A stretch of 64,000 nucleotides of DNA from JAEMQF01 sp963850525 (GTDB lineage: Bacteria; Pseudomonadota; Gammaproteobacteria; Burkholderiales; Burkholderiaceae_C). Shown piece after piece: positions 48,320 through 56,509 of this stretch. A program made the translations under genes and the position numbers. Below the pieces are notes generated by a model. It was not told where the DNA came from, did no database searches, and saw nothing but the letters and a program-made list of their open reading frames with translations. Position 1 is the stretch's first letter; the number at the start of each line of letters is the position of its first letter. Location of the stretch: contig CAWKLQ010000008.1 in assembly GCA_963850525.1 (NCBI GenBank), forward strand, positions 1,426,001 to 1,490,000, given 5' to 3'.

Positions 48320-48389
48320 ACGCTCCCTCTTCCGCACTCCGAAGGCGCGCGCCTTCGGCCGACGCGGGCGGGAGGGTTGGGGTGAGGGT

Positions 48390-50945
48390 TCAGCGCAACC
48401 AAGGCTCAAACGCCTTGGCCAGGCGCTGCAACAGCGCCGGGTCGGGCAAGGGCAGGCGCACGCTGGCCTGGCCGGTGGCGGGGTCGGTTTCGATCGCGAA
48501 CGGCAGCGCCCCGCGCGCCGCGCCAGAGCTGCCTCGGGCGCTGGCCAGCCCCTGCAACAACGCCACGCCGGCATCGAGGATTGCCGCCCAGGGGTCGGGC
48601 GCCGTGGCGCTTGCATCCGGCGATGGCGCGGGCGACTCCGCCGCCGCCGCGAGCACCTGCGCTTCATCGCCAAGGGCAAGCGAGATGTCGCCGAGTGGGC
48701 CGCTCGGCTCGGCGCCGCTCGCGCCCGCCACCTCGGCCGTGGGCGCGGGCGCGAACGCAGGCAGTTCGTCGTCCGCATCCGCGTCCGCCTCGCCCATCGC
48801 GCCGGCCACCTGCTCGACGCTCTGCATGAACTGCGACAGCCGCGTGCCCTGCATGAACACATCGCTCGCGCCGCCGTCGAGCACACCCGCGAACAACGAC
48901 GACTTGAACGCCAGCACCGACAGCATGCCTTCCTCGATGCTGCCCTGGCCGACGAAGTTGATCACCTGCACGCCGCGCGACTGGCCCATGCGGTGCACGC
49001 GGCCGATGCGCTGCTCGAGCACCGCCGGATTCCACGGCATGTCCATGTTCACGACCACCGCCGCCGCGTGCTGCAGGTTCAGGCCGACGCCGCCGGCGTC
49101 GGTGGCGAGGAACAGGCGGCAGTCCGGGTCCTTGTGAAAACGCTCGACCAGCGCGCCGCGCTTGTCTCCGGGGACGCTGCCGTTGAACAGCACGTGGCCC
49201 CAGTCGCGCTGGCCCGCACCGCGCCCCAGCCGCCGCACGATCAACTCGTGCGTGCCCAGCCATTGGCTGAACACGACCGCCTTCGCCGCCGGGTCGTCGA
49301 GAAGATCGTCGAGCAACAGCATCAGCTCGTCGACCTTGTTCCCATGGTCCGTCTCATGGTCGAGCAGCCAGGTGCTGTTGCACGCCATGCGCATGTTCTG
49401 CAGCGCGCATTGCAAGAGGCGCTGGTCGGCATCGGACAGGTAGCCGGTCTTGCGCCAGCGCGCGACGATGCGGATCACGGTCTCGCCGTTGTCGTCGTGG
49501 TGCATCCGCTGCTGCGGCGTCAGGGCGACGAAGATGCGGTTGTCCACTCGCTCGGGCAACTGCGTCAGCACCTCGGCCTTGCGCCGGCGCAGCATCACCG
49601 GGGCGAGCGTTTGCGAGATTCGATCGAGCGCGCGGTAGCCGATGACGCGGCCGGCTTCGTCGCGCAACTGGTGTTCGTCGAGCAACGCCCAAGTCGGCCC
49701 GAGGCGGTGCCGGTCGACGAACTGCACGATCGAAATCAATTCCTCCAGGCGGTTTTCCAGCGGCGTTCCGGTCAGCACCACGGCGTAGGGGCTGGCGATT
49801 CTCTTCAGCGCGCGCGCCGCGATCGTGTTCCAGTTCTTGATGCGCTGCGCCTCGTCGGCGATCACGAGGTCGGGCGCCCACGCGGCGATCAGGTCGGCGT
49901 CGCGCGCCAGCGTCTCGTAGTGCGTGATCTTGCAGAACGCCTCTTCGCGGTACTGCTGCTGGCGCCGCGTGCGCAGGCCGTGGATGACTTGGGCCTCACG
50001 CTCGGTGAAACGCGCGAACTCGTTTTTCCATTGGTGCTTGAGCGAAGTCGGGCACACCACCAACACGCGGCGCACGCCGAAGTGGCGCGCGAACAGCTCG
50101 GCCGCGGCGATCGCCTGGATCGTCTTGCCCAGGCCCATCTCGTCGCCGATCAGGAACCGGCCGGCGCGCGCCGCTCGCAGCGCGCCCTCGGCCTGGTAGG
50201 GGTAGAGCTCGACCTTGAGCAAGCCCTTCAGCGCCTCGTCCGCTGCACCGGTCGGGTAGGCCTCAGCCAGCGCGGTCTGGCGGCGTTCGCCGTCGCGGAT
50301 TTGTGCGGCGAATTGCCAGACGTCGTCGTGGCAGCGCAGGTCGTGGCCGCATTCCTGTGCGGCCTGAACAAATTCTTCCAGTCCGACAAGCCGCTCCCAA
50401 GGCAAGGCCCAGCCGGCGCTTGCGTCGAACAGCGCTTTCGCGCGCGCCAGCAGGGCCGGTGGGCACGCAGCTGCGGCGCGCAGGCGCACCCGGCGCGCGC
50501 CCGCGTAGTCGAGCCAGACTTCGCTGTACTCGCCCTGGAAGCCGCGCGCCAGCGCCGCCTTGCCGCCGCGTTTGCCTTCCAGCTTGGCGAGCGTGAACTC
50601 GATGTGTTTGCAGGTCCCGAGATTGTTCGTCGCGAAGTCTGCGCAGGCGCAGAAGTTCTGGCCCGGCGCGCTGCCCCGGATCGCGACGCGGTAGCGTGTG
50701 CCGCCAGCCGGGTTGTGCACGCGAAAGTCGGAGAACACCGGTTCGGCGCCTAAGTTTTCCAGCTCGAACGCCTGTTCGCGCCCGAACTGGCGGCGCAGCG
50801 CGGTCTGCCAGTCGGCCACCGCCAGGGCGGTGGGGCGGCGCGTGCGCGACAGGTGCGGTTCGGCCGCTTGGGCCGGCCGGGCTGGCCGGGCCGGCTTGCG
50901 GGACTTGGTCTTCAATGCGGTCTTGCGGATCGTTGGCGTGGGCAT
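48390..50945 (-). CDS. SWIM zinc-finger SNF2-family helicase
   Basis: This 851-residue protein has an N-terminal basic stretch, a SWIM-type zinc finger (CACADFATNNLGTCKHIEF near residue 115), and a SNF2/SWI2 ATPase: IGDEMGLGKTIQAI (motif I, near residue 290), LVIADEAQRIKN (motif II), LTGTPLENRLEEL (motif III), and the helicase C half with FLATDAGGVGLNLQ and VLEQRIGRVHRMGQ. The last 150 residues are A/P-rich and low-complexity. It remodels or translocates along DNA or RNA in an ATP-dependent way. It is divergent from the DUF4143 ATPase (copy B) across 115 bases. Confidence 0.93.
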   Translation of the reverse strand: MPTPTIRKTALKTKSRKPARPARPAQAAEPHLSRTRRPTALAVADWQTALRRQFGREQAFELENLGAEPVFSDFRVHNPAGGTRYRVAIRGSAPGQNFCACADFATNNLGTCKHIEFTLAKLEGKRGGKAALARGFQGEYSEVWLDYAGARRVRLRAAAACPPALLARAKALFDASAGWALPWERLVGLEEFVQAAQECGHDLRCHDDVWQFAAQIRDGERRQTALAEAYPTGAADEALKGLLKVELYPYQAEGALRAARAGRFLIGDEMGLGKTIQAIAAAELFARHFGVRRVLVVCPTSLKHQWKNEFARFTEREAQVIHGLRTRRQQQYREEAFCKITHYETLARDADLIAAWAPDLVIADEAQRIKNWNTIAARALKRIASPYAVVLTGTPLENRLEELISIVQFVDRHRLGPTWALLDEHQLRDEAGRVIGYRALDRISQTLAPVMLRRRKAEVLTQLPERVDNRIFVALTPQQRMHHDDNGETVIRIVARWRKTGYLSDADQRLLQCALQNMRMACNSTWLLDHETDHGNKVDELMLLLDDLLDDPAAKAVVFSQWLGTHELIVRRLGRGAGQRDWGHVLFNGSVPGDKRGALVERFHKDPDCRLFLATDAGGVGLNLQHAAAVVVNMDMPWNPAVLEQRIGRVHRMGQSRGVQVINFVGQGSIEEGMLSVLAFKSSLFAGVLDGGASDVFMQGTRLSQFMQSVEQVAGAMGEADADADDELPAFAPAPTAEVAGASGAEPSGPLGDISLALGDEAQVLAAAAESPAPSPDASATAPDPWAAILDAGVALLQGLASARGSSGAARGALPFAIETDPATGQASVRLPLPDPALLQRLAKAFEPWLR

Positions 50946-51022
50946 CGCTGGGGCGCGCGGCGGCGAGTGAAACGAAGGGCGGGAGACGATTCTCGCCGCC
51001 GGCCGCGCCCGCGTCCTCGATT

Positions 51023-51060
51023 GTTTACACTTCCGGAGTTGCACTCCGAATCTGTAAAAC
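51023..51060. promoter_or_regulatory. Inverted repeat directly before the DUF4143 gene (copy B)
   Basis: GTTTACACTTCCGGAGT from 51023 is imperfectly mirrored by ACTCCGAATCTGTAAAAC ending at 51060, with TGC in the centre. TTTACA/TGTAAA and GGAGT/ACTCC pair exactly. The right arm abuts the ATG at 51061, so a bound protein would block transcription or translation of the gene. The site lies in the 115-base divergent gap shared with the SNF2 gene. Confidence 0.65.
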
Positions 51061-52221
51061 ATGATCCCCCGCCACGCCGCGCCACGCATCCTGCGCCTGC
51101 TGCAAGGCTTTCCCATCGTCACGGTCACCGGGCCGCGACAGTCCGGCAAGACGACGCTGGTGCGATCGCTGCTGCCCTGGCTGCCTTACGTGTCGCTCGA
51201 AACGCCGGTGCAACGCGAGTTCGCGCGCAACAACCCGGCCGAGTTTCTGCGGCAGTTCCCGAAGGGCGCGGCGATCGACGAGGCCCAGCACGCACCCGAA
51301 CTGTTCTCCGAACTGCAAGGCGTGGTCGACGCTTCGGGCCGCATGGGCCAGTTCGTGCTTTCGGGATCGCAGAACTTGTCACTGCTCTCGGCGGTCACGC
51401 AAAGCCTGGCCGGTCGCACCGCGCTGGTGGAGCTGTTGCCGCTGTCGATCGGCGAGCTGCGCGATGCCGGGAAACTGGATGCCGGCTATGCCAGCCTGCT
51501 GGTGAAGGGCTTCTTCCCGGCCATTCACGCCCGTTCGCTCGACCCGTATGAATGGCTGCAAGGCTACCTCGTCACCTACGCCGAGCGCGATGCGCGCCAG
51601 CTCGCGGCGATTCAAGACCTGGGCGCGTTCCAGCGCTTCCTGAAGTTGACCGCGGCGCGCACCGGGCAGTTGCTGAACCACCAGTCGCTGGCCAACGACA
51701 CGGGCGTGTCGGACAAGACCGTCAAGCATTGGCTGTCCATCCTCGAGACCTGCTACCTCGTGCACTTCGTGCGGCCGCATCTGGCCAGCTTCGGCAAGCG
51801 GCTGATCAAGATGCCCAAGTTGTACATGACCGATGTGGGTCTGGCGGCATCGCTGCTGGGAATTCGCGAAGCCACGCAGGTCGACGCCCACCCGCTGCGC
51901 GGCGCGCTGTTCGAAACCCTGGTCGTCAACGAATTTCTGAAGAACCGCCGCAACGCTGGCGAGCGCGAACCGCTCTGGTTCTGGCGCGACAACAGCGGCA
52001 CCGAAGTCGACTTGATCCTCGAGCGAGGCAATCAGATCGCGGCGGTGGAAGTGAAGTCGGGCTCGAGCGTGACGGGCGATTCTCTGGGCAACCTGCACAA
52101 ATGGCGCAAGTACGCACAGGAACGCGGCAGCTTCTCGGCCATCTATCCCGGCCTCGTGTACGGCGGAGAAACGCGTTACACGCGCGATGGCGTCGACGTC
52201 ATGCCCTGGTCGATGTTGTGA
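51061..52221 (+). CDS. AAA_14/DUF4143 ATPase (copy B)
   Basis: The 386-residue protein has Walker A VTGPRQSGKTTLVRSLL near residue 25, Walker B AAIDEAQHAPELF near residue 76 and the sensor VLSGSQNLSLL. A winged-helix-like part (NHQSLANDTGVSDKTVKHWLSIL near residue 210) and a C-terminal DUF4143 domain follow. GTEVDLILERGNQIAAVEVK near residue 315 has the D...ExK arrangement of PD-(D/E)XK nucleases. It has the same architecture as copy A but a quite different sequence, so a recent duplication is unlikely. It is preceded by an inverted repeat that touches its ATG. Confidence 0.87.
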   Translation: MIPRHAAPRILRLLQGFPIVTVTGPRQSGKTTLVRSLLPWLPYVSLETPVQREFARNNPAEFLRQFPKGAAIDEAQHAPELFSELQGVVDASGRMGQFVLSGSQNLSLLSAVTQSLAGRTALVELLPLSIGELRDAGKLDAGYASLLVKGFFPAIHARSLDPYEWLQGYLVTYAERDARQLAAIQDLGAFQRFLKLTAARTGQLLNHQSLANDTGVSDKTVKHWLSILETCYLVHFVRPHLASFGKRLIKMPKLYMTDVGLAASLLGIREATQVDAHPLRGALFETLVVNEFLKNRRNAGEREPLWFWRDNSGTEVDLILERGNQIAAVEVKSGSSVTGDSLGNLHKWRKYAQERGSFSAIYPGLVYGGETRYTRDGVDVMPWSML

Positions 52222-52305
52222 TTTGCCCACCGCGCCAAGGCGAGACCGAATGAACTCAGGGTTTCCCGGATCTGAACCGACGCGGGCACGTGCTGGAATG
52301 CACCC

Positions 52306-53049
52306 ATGATTTCCGCCGGCAACCGCCTCGCGCAAGGCTACACCTCGATGCTCGTGCACGCCTTCGCGCACCGTAGCCTGTTGCGTGAGCGCGCCGTGCG
52401 CGACGCGCTGTGGCGGCAGATTCATTTCACCGGGGTGCGCGCGCTGCCGTACTCGGCGCTCGTCGCGCTGCTGTTCGGTGCCGTCGTCGTGACGCGCGTG
52501 CTCGGGCTGATCGGCGACGACAACGAAGCCGTGCTCAAGACCATCGTCGGCGGCGGCTTGCGCGAACTCGGGCCACTCGTGACGGCGCTGATCGTGATCG
52601 TGCGCAGCAGCGTCGCGATCGCTGCCGAAGTGGCGCTGATGCAGTTGCGCGGCGAACTCAGCGAGGCACTCCGGTCCGGTGCGACGCATGAAGACGAAGT
52701 CGTGCTGCCGCGCGTGCTGGGCGTGGCCGTCGGCTCGATGTTGCTCGTTGCGTGCTTCGAGTTCGTCGCCGTCGGCTCGGCGCTCGTGACGACGGTGTTC
52801 ACGCTGGACTCGACGTTTGCCGCCGAACTCGACGACTTCCTCATCGCCGCCGTCTGGTGGCAAGTGCCGCTGGCGCTGGCCAAGGGCGCGATGTTCGGCG
52901 CCGGAATCGCTGCCGTGTCTTGTTATCACGGCTTGCAAGTCGGGCGCGACGTCGGCGACATTCCCAAGGCCGTCGTCGCCGCGTGCGCCGGCAGCCTGAC
53001 CTTCGTGATCTGCGTGGACGCGGTGGCGTTTGCGTTGAAACTTGTTTGA
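52306..53049 (+). CDS. MlaE/YrbE-family permease
   Basis: The 247-residue inner-membrane protein belongs to the MlaE permease family. LRELGPLVTALIVIVRSSVAIAAEVALMQLRGE near residue 85 matches the conserved MlaE core, and about five hydrophobic segments are present. It is followed by an MCE (MlaD-like) protein 29 bases later and a TPR lipoprotein. MlaE permeases need an MlaF ATPase, and none is encoded in the window. It would move phospholipid or other lipids between membranes. The start (MISAGNRLAQGY) is the first ATG of the frame. Confidence 0.85.
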   Translation: MISAGNRLAQGYTSMLVHAFAHRSLLRERAVRDALWRQIHFTGVRALPYSALVALLFGAVVVTRVLGLIGDDNEAVLKTIVGGGLRELGPLVTALIVIVRSSVAIAAEVALMQLRGELSEALRSGATHEDEVVLPRVLGVAVGSMLLVACFEFVAVGSALVTTVFTLDSTFAAELDDFLIAAVWWQVPLALAKGAMFGAGIAAVSCYHGLQVGRDVGDIPKAVVAACAGSLTFVICVDAVAFALKLV

Positions 53050-53078
53050 TCTGGTCATCGATCCTCACCTTGCGCGCC

Positions 53079-54119
53079 ATGGCTGAACCCACCGCCCCCA
53101 CCGTCAAACGCGAATCGATCCGGCGCCAGGTGCTCGCCGTGCTGGGCTTGGGCGCGCTGCTTGCCCTGCTGCTCGCCGGCGCGATCGCGCAGCGCCACGG
53201 CGCGTTTGCGAGCAGCGCCGAGGTCTACTTCCTCGCCGACAGCGCCGCCGGCATCGCGCCGGGAATCAGCGTGCGCTTGAGCGGGTTTCGCATCGGCTCG
53301 GTGACCGACGTCGTGCTGCAACCCGACCTCAAGGTGAAAGTGACGATGAAAATCGAAGAAGCGCGCGCCGCCGCGCTGCGCAGCGACGCGCACGCCGAGT
53401 GGTTCAAGGAACAGCTGCAAGCCGCCGTCATCGACTTGCAGCCGGGAGCTTCGGCGCAGCCGCTGTCGCGCAGCGACCCGCGCGTCACGCACAGCCGGCG
53501 CCGCACGCTCACCGAAGTCGCGAACGACTTGCGTTCGCGCCTCGCGCCGATCCTGGACGACGTGAAACAGCTCTCCGGCAGCGCCGCAAGCCGCAAGGAC
53601 GACATCGCTGCAATCCTTGCCAACGCCAACGCGGCGTCGCAGGAACTCGCCGGCACGGCGCAGGAATTGCGCGCCTTGAGCGGCAATGCGAAGGCCCGCG
53701 TCGCCACGCTCGGCGGCCAGGCGCAGGGCGCGCTCGGGCAGGTGCAAGGGGCGCTTGGCCAGATGCAAGGCGCGCTGACGCAAGTCAACCAGACGCTGCT
53801 GCGGGTGGACACACTCGTCGGCCAGGCCGACAAGAGCCTGGCGAACATCAACGACAAGCTGCCTGCACTGCTCACTCGAACCGGCGACACGCTCGAGCAG
53901 CTCAACGGCGTGGCGCGCGACGTGCGCGCCGTCTCCAGCGCAGCGTCGGCATCGCTGCCGAACACGCTGCGCAGCGTGGGCCCACTGGTCGACGACGCGC
54001 GCGACATGGTGAGCGGCGTCAAGACCTCCTGGCCGGTGCGCAACATGCTCGCCGCGCCGCCTTCGGCGCTGCAGCCGATCGACAGCCACGATGCGGCGGC
54101 GCTGCGTGAACCGCGCTGA
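53079..54119 (+). CDS. MCE-domain (MlaD-like) protein
   Basis: This 346-residue protein has one membrane anchor (LAVLGLGALLALLLAGAIA, residues 18-37), then an MCE domain (about 45-125; AEVYFLADSAAGIAPGISVRLSGFRIGSVTDVVL), and a long coiled-coil-prone tail. The tail has three near-exact seven-residue units (GALGQVQ, GALGQMQ, GALTQVN, about residues 220-240). It follows the MlaE-type permease and overlaps the next gene. It would be the periplasmic lipid-binding component. The start MAEPTAPTV was chosen because it precedes the basic/hydrophobic anchor. Confidence 0.85.
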   Translation: MAEPTAPTVKRESIRRQVLAVLGLGALLALLLAGAIAQRHGAFASSAEVYFLADSAAGIAPGISVRLSGFRIGSVTDVVLQPDLKVKVTMKIEEARAAALRSDAHAEWFKEQLQAAVIDLQPGASAQPLSRSDPRVTHSRRRTLTEVANDLRSRLAPILDDVKQLSGSAASRKDDIAAILANANAASQELAGTAQELRALSGNAKARVATLGGQAQGALGQVQGALGQMQGALTQVNQTLLRVDTLVGQADKSLANINDKLPALLTRTGDTLEQLNGVARDVRAVSSAASASLPNTLRSVGPLVDDARDMVSGVKTSWPVRNMLAAPPSALQPIDSHDAAALREPR

Positions 54120-55014
54120 GCACGTGCGCGCGCTGGCACCCCACTCGCCCGCGCGCTGCAAGAGTCCGCGCCTGAGGGTGTGGGGCGCCGTCGCAGCCCT
54201 GGCGGCCGCCCTTCTCGCAGCGTGTTCGAGCCCGCCGCCGCGCGCCCCCAGCGCCGCCCAGGCGAGCGCCCAGGCGCACAACCTGACGGGGGCGCGCGCC
54301 CTGCGCCGCGGCGACTTGAACGCCGCGCTCGCGGCTTATGGCGACGCGCTCGCGGCGTCCGACTCTGTCGAAGACTTCGAGGGCAGTGCCACGGCGCTGC
54401 TGAATCTCGCCCTGGTGCACGCCCGGCTCGGGCAGCTGGACGCAGCACACGCCCGAGTGGACCGCATCCTGACCGCGCCGCAGCGCTACAGCGACGCACA
54501 GCGCGGCCAGGCGGCAACGCGCAAGGCGATGCTTTACGTCGACGCCAAGTCCTACGGCATGGCGCTGCAGTGGGCGGATCAGGCGCGTGGCGTGTGCGGC
54601 GACCCGTGCCCACTGGCAGCGACGCTGGCCAATTTGCGCGCCTTCGTCGCGCTCGATCGGGGTGAATCCGAGCGCGCCATCGGCCAGGCGGCACGCGCCG
54701 CCGAGTTGGCCGCGGCGCTCGGCCAACCGGCGGAACACGCGAATGCGCTGCGCCTGCTCGGGCGCGCCAACACGCGCATCGGCAAAACCGAAGACGCCGC
54801 CCAGGCGCTCGCCCAAGCGCTGCGGATCGACCGCGAGCTCGGTTTGCCCGAACGCATCGCGCTGGACCTGATGCACGCCGGGGAAAACGAAGAGCGCCGC
54901 GCGCAGCCGGCCGCAGCGCGCGACTTCTACGAGAGGGCGCTGAATGTGGCGCAGGCTGCGGGCTTGGTCAATCTGGCGGATGCACTGCGAGTTCGAATCG
55001 GCAAGCGCAATTGA
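54091..55014 (+). CDS. TPR-type lipoprotein, third gene of the MCE locus
   Basis: The 307-residue protein (or 302 if it starts at the GTG at 54106) has a basic N-terminus followed by the lipobox sequence ALAAALLAACSS, with the lipid cysteine near residue 46. It then has helical repeats that look like TPRs (AYGDALAASDSVEDFEGSATALLNLALVHARLGQ; HANALRLLGRANTRIGKTEDAAQALAQAL). It is probably attached to the outer membrane and may be a partner of the MlaE/MlaD-like proteins. It overlaps the MCE gene by 29 bases (ATG) or 14 bases (GTG), which supports cotranscription. Confidence 0.8.
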   Translation: MRRRCVNRAEHVRALAPHSPARCKSPRLRVWGAVAALAAALLAACSSPPPRAPSAAQASAQAHNLTGARALRRGDLNAALAAYGDALAASDSVEDFEGSATALLNLALVHARLGQLDAAHARVDRILTAPQRYSDAQRGQAATRKAMLYVDAKSYGMALQWADQARGVCGDPCPLAATLANLRAFVALDRGESERAIGQAARAAELAAALGQPAEHANALRLLGRANTRIGKTEDAAQALAQALRIDRELGLPERIALDLMHAGENEERRAQPAAARDFYERALNVAQAAGLVNLADALRVRIGKRN

Positions 55015-55048
55015 AGCGCATGCATCGACCCCGACTCGCCCCTGGGTG

Positions 55049-55471
55049 TCACAGCGGCACGAGTTGCAGTTTCTTCTTGCTCGGACCGGGCAATCGGAAC
55101 ACGCCGAAACCGCGCTCGTCCAGCGTGAGCAATTTCGACTGTGGCGTTTCCCGATAGAGCCACAACAGCGTCGCGTCGGCGAAATCCATGGGGACTTTCG
55201 TGTACCGGCGCACCCAAGCCGCGATTTCCTCGTAAGCCGTCTGCGGCACAGGCGTCACCATCACCGCCATCGACGCCCACGCCACGAAGGCGGCCTGAAC
55301 CTCGACGTTGAAGTCGAGCATGTGGGTGACTTCGGTGACCACCGCCTCGGTCGTCAGCAGACGGTGCGACGCCGAATGGGTGGCAAACCATGCATGCACG
55401 CTCGCATGATCGTGGTCGCCAACGTCGAAGTACGCGACCAACGGACCCGTGTCAACGACGACGCGGCGCAT
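55049..55471 (-). CDS. PIN-domain toxin (VapC-like)
   Basis: This 140-residue protein is a PIN domain ribonuclease. The acidic residues are in VVVDTGPLVAYFDVGD (D7), TTEAVVTEVTHML (E42 and E47 region), and the second set in MDFADATLLWLY near residue 95 and LTLDERGFG near residue 116. Members cleave RNA, often tRNA or rRNA. Its first bases overlap the end of the antitoxin gene by 20 bases on the same strand. Confidence 0.88.
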   Translation of the reverse strand: MRRVVVDTGPLVAYFDVGDHDHASVHAWFATHSASHRLLTTEAVVTEVTHMLDFNVEVQAAFVAWASMAVMVTPVPQTAYEEIAAWVRRYTKVPMDFADATLLWLYRETPQSKLLTLDERGFGVFRLPGPSKKKLQLVPL

Positions 55472-55721
55472 GCAGCTTCTGCTTCAGCACTTTGCTGTGC
55501 TCGCGCGCCCCGTCGCGGCGGCCACTGCTGCGTGCCCCGGGCAGCGCGGAAGTGAGTTCGAGGTAGATGGCGTGAGCGTCGATCGCGCCGTCGGCAGCCG
55601 CCATTTGCCGCTCGATGGCCTCGCGCAGCCACTGGCTGCGCGTCATGCCCTGCCGGGTAGCGAGGATCGTGATGCGCTTTTCCTGCTCGGAAGAAAGTCG
55701 AAGCGAGAGCATCGTGGCCAT
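55452..55721 (-). CDS. Ribbon-helix-helix antitoxin
   Basis: The 89-residue protein has an N-terminal ribbon-helix-helix DNA-binding region (MLSLRLSSEQEKRITILATRQGMTRSQWLREAIERQM) of the CopG/MetJ type, with a C-terminal part that should bind the toxin. It overlaps the PIN-domain gene by 20 bases, so the two form a VapBC-type toxin-antitoxin pair, and this protein likely represses the operon. The upstream gap 55722-55877 would hold the promoter. Confidence 0.85.
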   Translation of the reverse strand: MATMLSLRLSSEQEKRITILATRQGMTRSQWLREAIERQMAAADGAIDAHAIYLELTSALPGARSSGRRDGAREHSKVLKQKLHAPRRR

Positions 55722-55877
55722 GGCGCAGTGTCATACGAACCGTGATACACGGAGCATAGGCGCACGCCGGATCGAAGTCAATTCAATCGATGGGGCTTCG
55801 CTGCGAAGTCGCGCTCAGCGCTGCACGGCAAACAGCGCCCCGCGCTCGTCAAGCCTCGCTGCGTCGAACAGGGCCTG

Positions 55878-56480
55878 CTACGACGGGGTGGCCGGGCAAT
55901 CGACGCTTCGGCCCGCGTCGAGCGCCGTCACTGCCGATGCCAGCGCCGCGCCGAGCCGCTCTACCGCTTGTCGATGGCCCGCGGCGAGTGCCGGGACGCC
56001 GGCGCCAACACCTTGTTCATAGACGCCGCGGCAACGCAGCACCGGCGCGGTGCCGCCTGACTGCACCGACCAAACCGCGACGATCGTGATGCGTCCGGGC
56101 GTCGAGTCGAAGCGCTGCACGTCCACCGCGACGCGCCAGTCCTTGCGGCCCGTGGCCGGCGTGGCGCCGGGCGTGCCGAGCGTGACCGCCATGTGCTCGC
56201 TGAGCGCGGCGCGGACTTCGTCGGCCAGCGGCGCGATCCAGCGCTCCTGCTCGAGCAGCGCCAGCGTGTGATCGGCCAGGCGCACGACGAACTGAGGCTG
56301 GTCGACTTGCGGCGGAACGCTCACCGGCAGCAGCTGCCACGCCGGCAATGCGGTCGAGGCGGCGGCCGGGCGCGCGCCTGCGGTGGACGGCATCAGGCTG
56401 TGAAAGCGCGGCGGCGCCTGGGTGCTGCACGCGGCGAGCAGCAGCAACAGCGGGACGAGGCTGGCTCGGACGCACTTCAT
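55878..56480 (-). CDS. pqiC: PqiC-type auxiliary lipoprotein
   Basis: This 200-residue lipoprotein (MKCVRASLVPLLLLLAACS; lipid cysteine near residue 18) matches the ABC_trans_aux family. FVVRLADHTLALLEQERWIAPLADEVRAAL near residue 65 is a signature, and WRVAVDVQRFDSTPG follows. In E. coli PqiC binds the outer membrane end of the PqiB needle. The start at 56480 is supported by AGGAGG before the ATG; a start at 56513 overlapping pqiB is less likely. It ends the pqiA-pqiA-pqiB-pqiC series. Confidence 0.87.
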   Translation of the reverse strand: MKCVRASLVPLLLLLAACSTQAPPRFHSLMPSTAGARPAAASTALPAWQLLPVSVPPQVDQPQFVVRLADHTLALLEQERWIAPLADEVRAALSEHMAVTLGTPGATPATGRKDWRVAVDVQRFDSTPGRITIVAVWSVQSGGTAPVLRCRGVYEQGVGAGVPALAAGHRQAVERLGAALASAVTALDAGRSVDCPATPS

Positions 56481-56509
56481 CGGTGTCCTCCTGGGCACGT
56501 GCTCGGGTG

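Noticed and set aside
47419..49137. A 572-codon frame on plus running into the helicase region
   Set aside because: Only the part up to about 47870 makes sense, as part of the SEC-C protein; the rest is antisense to the SNF2 helicase gene.
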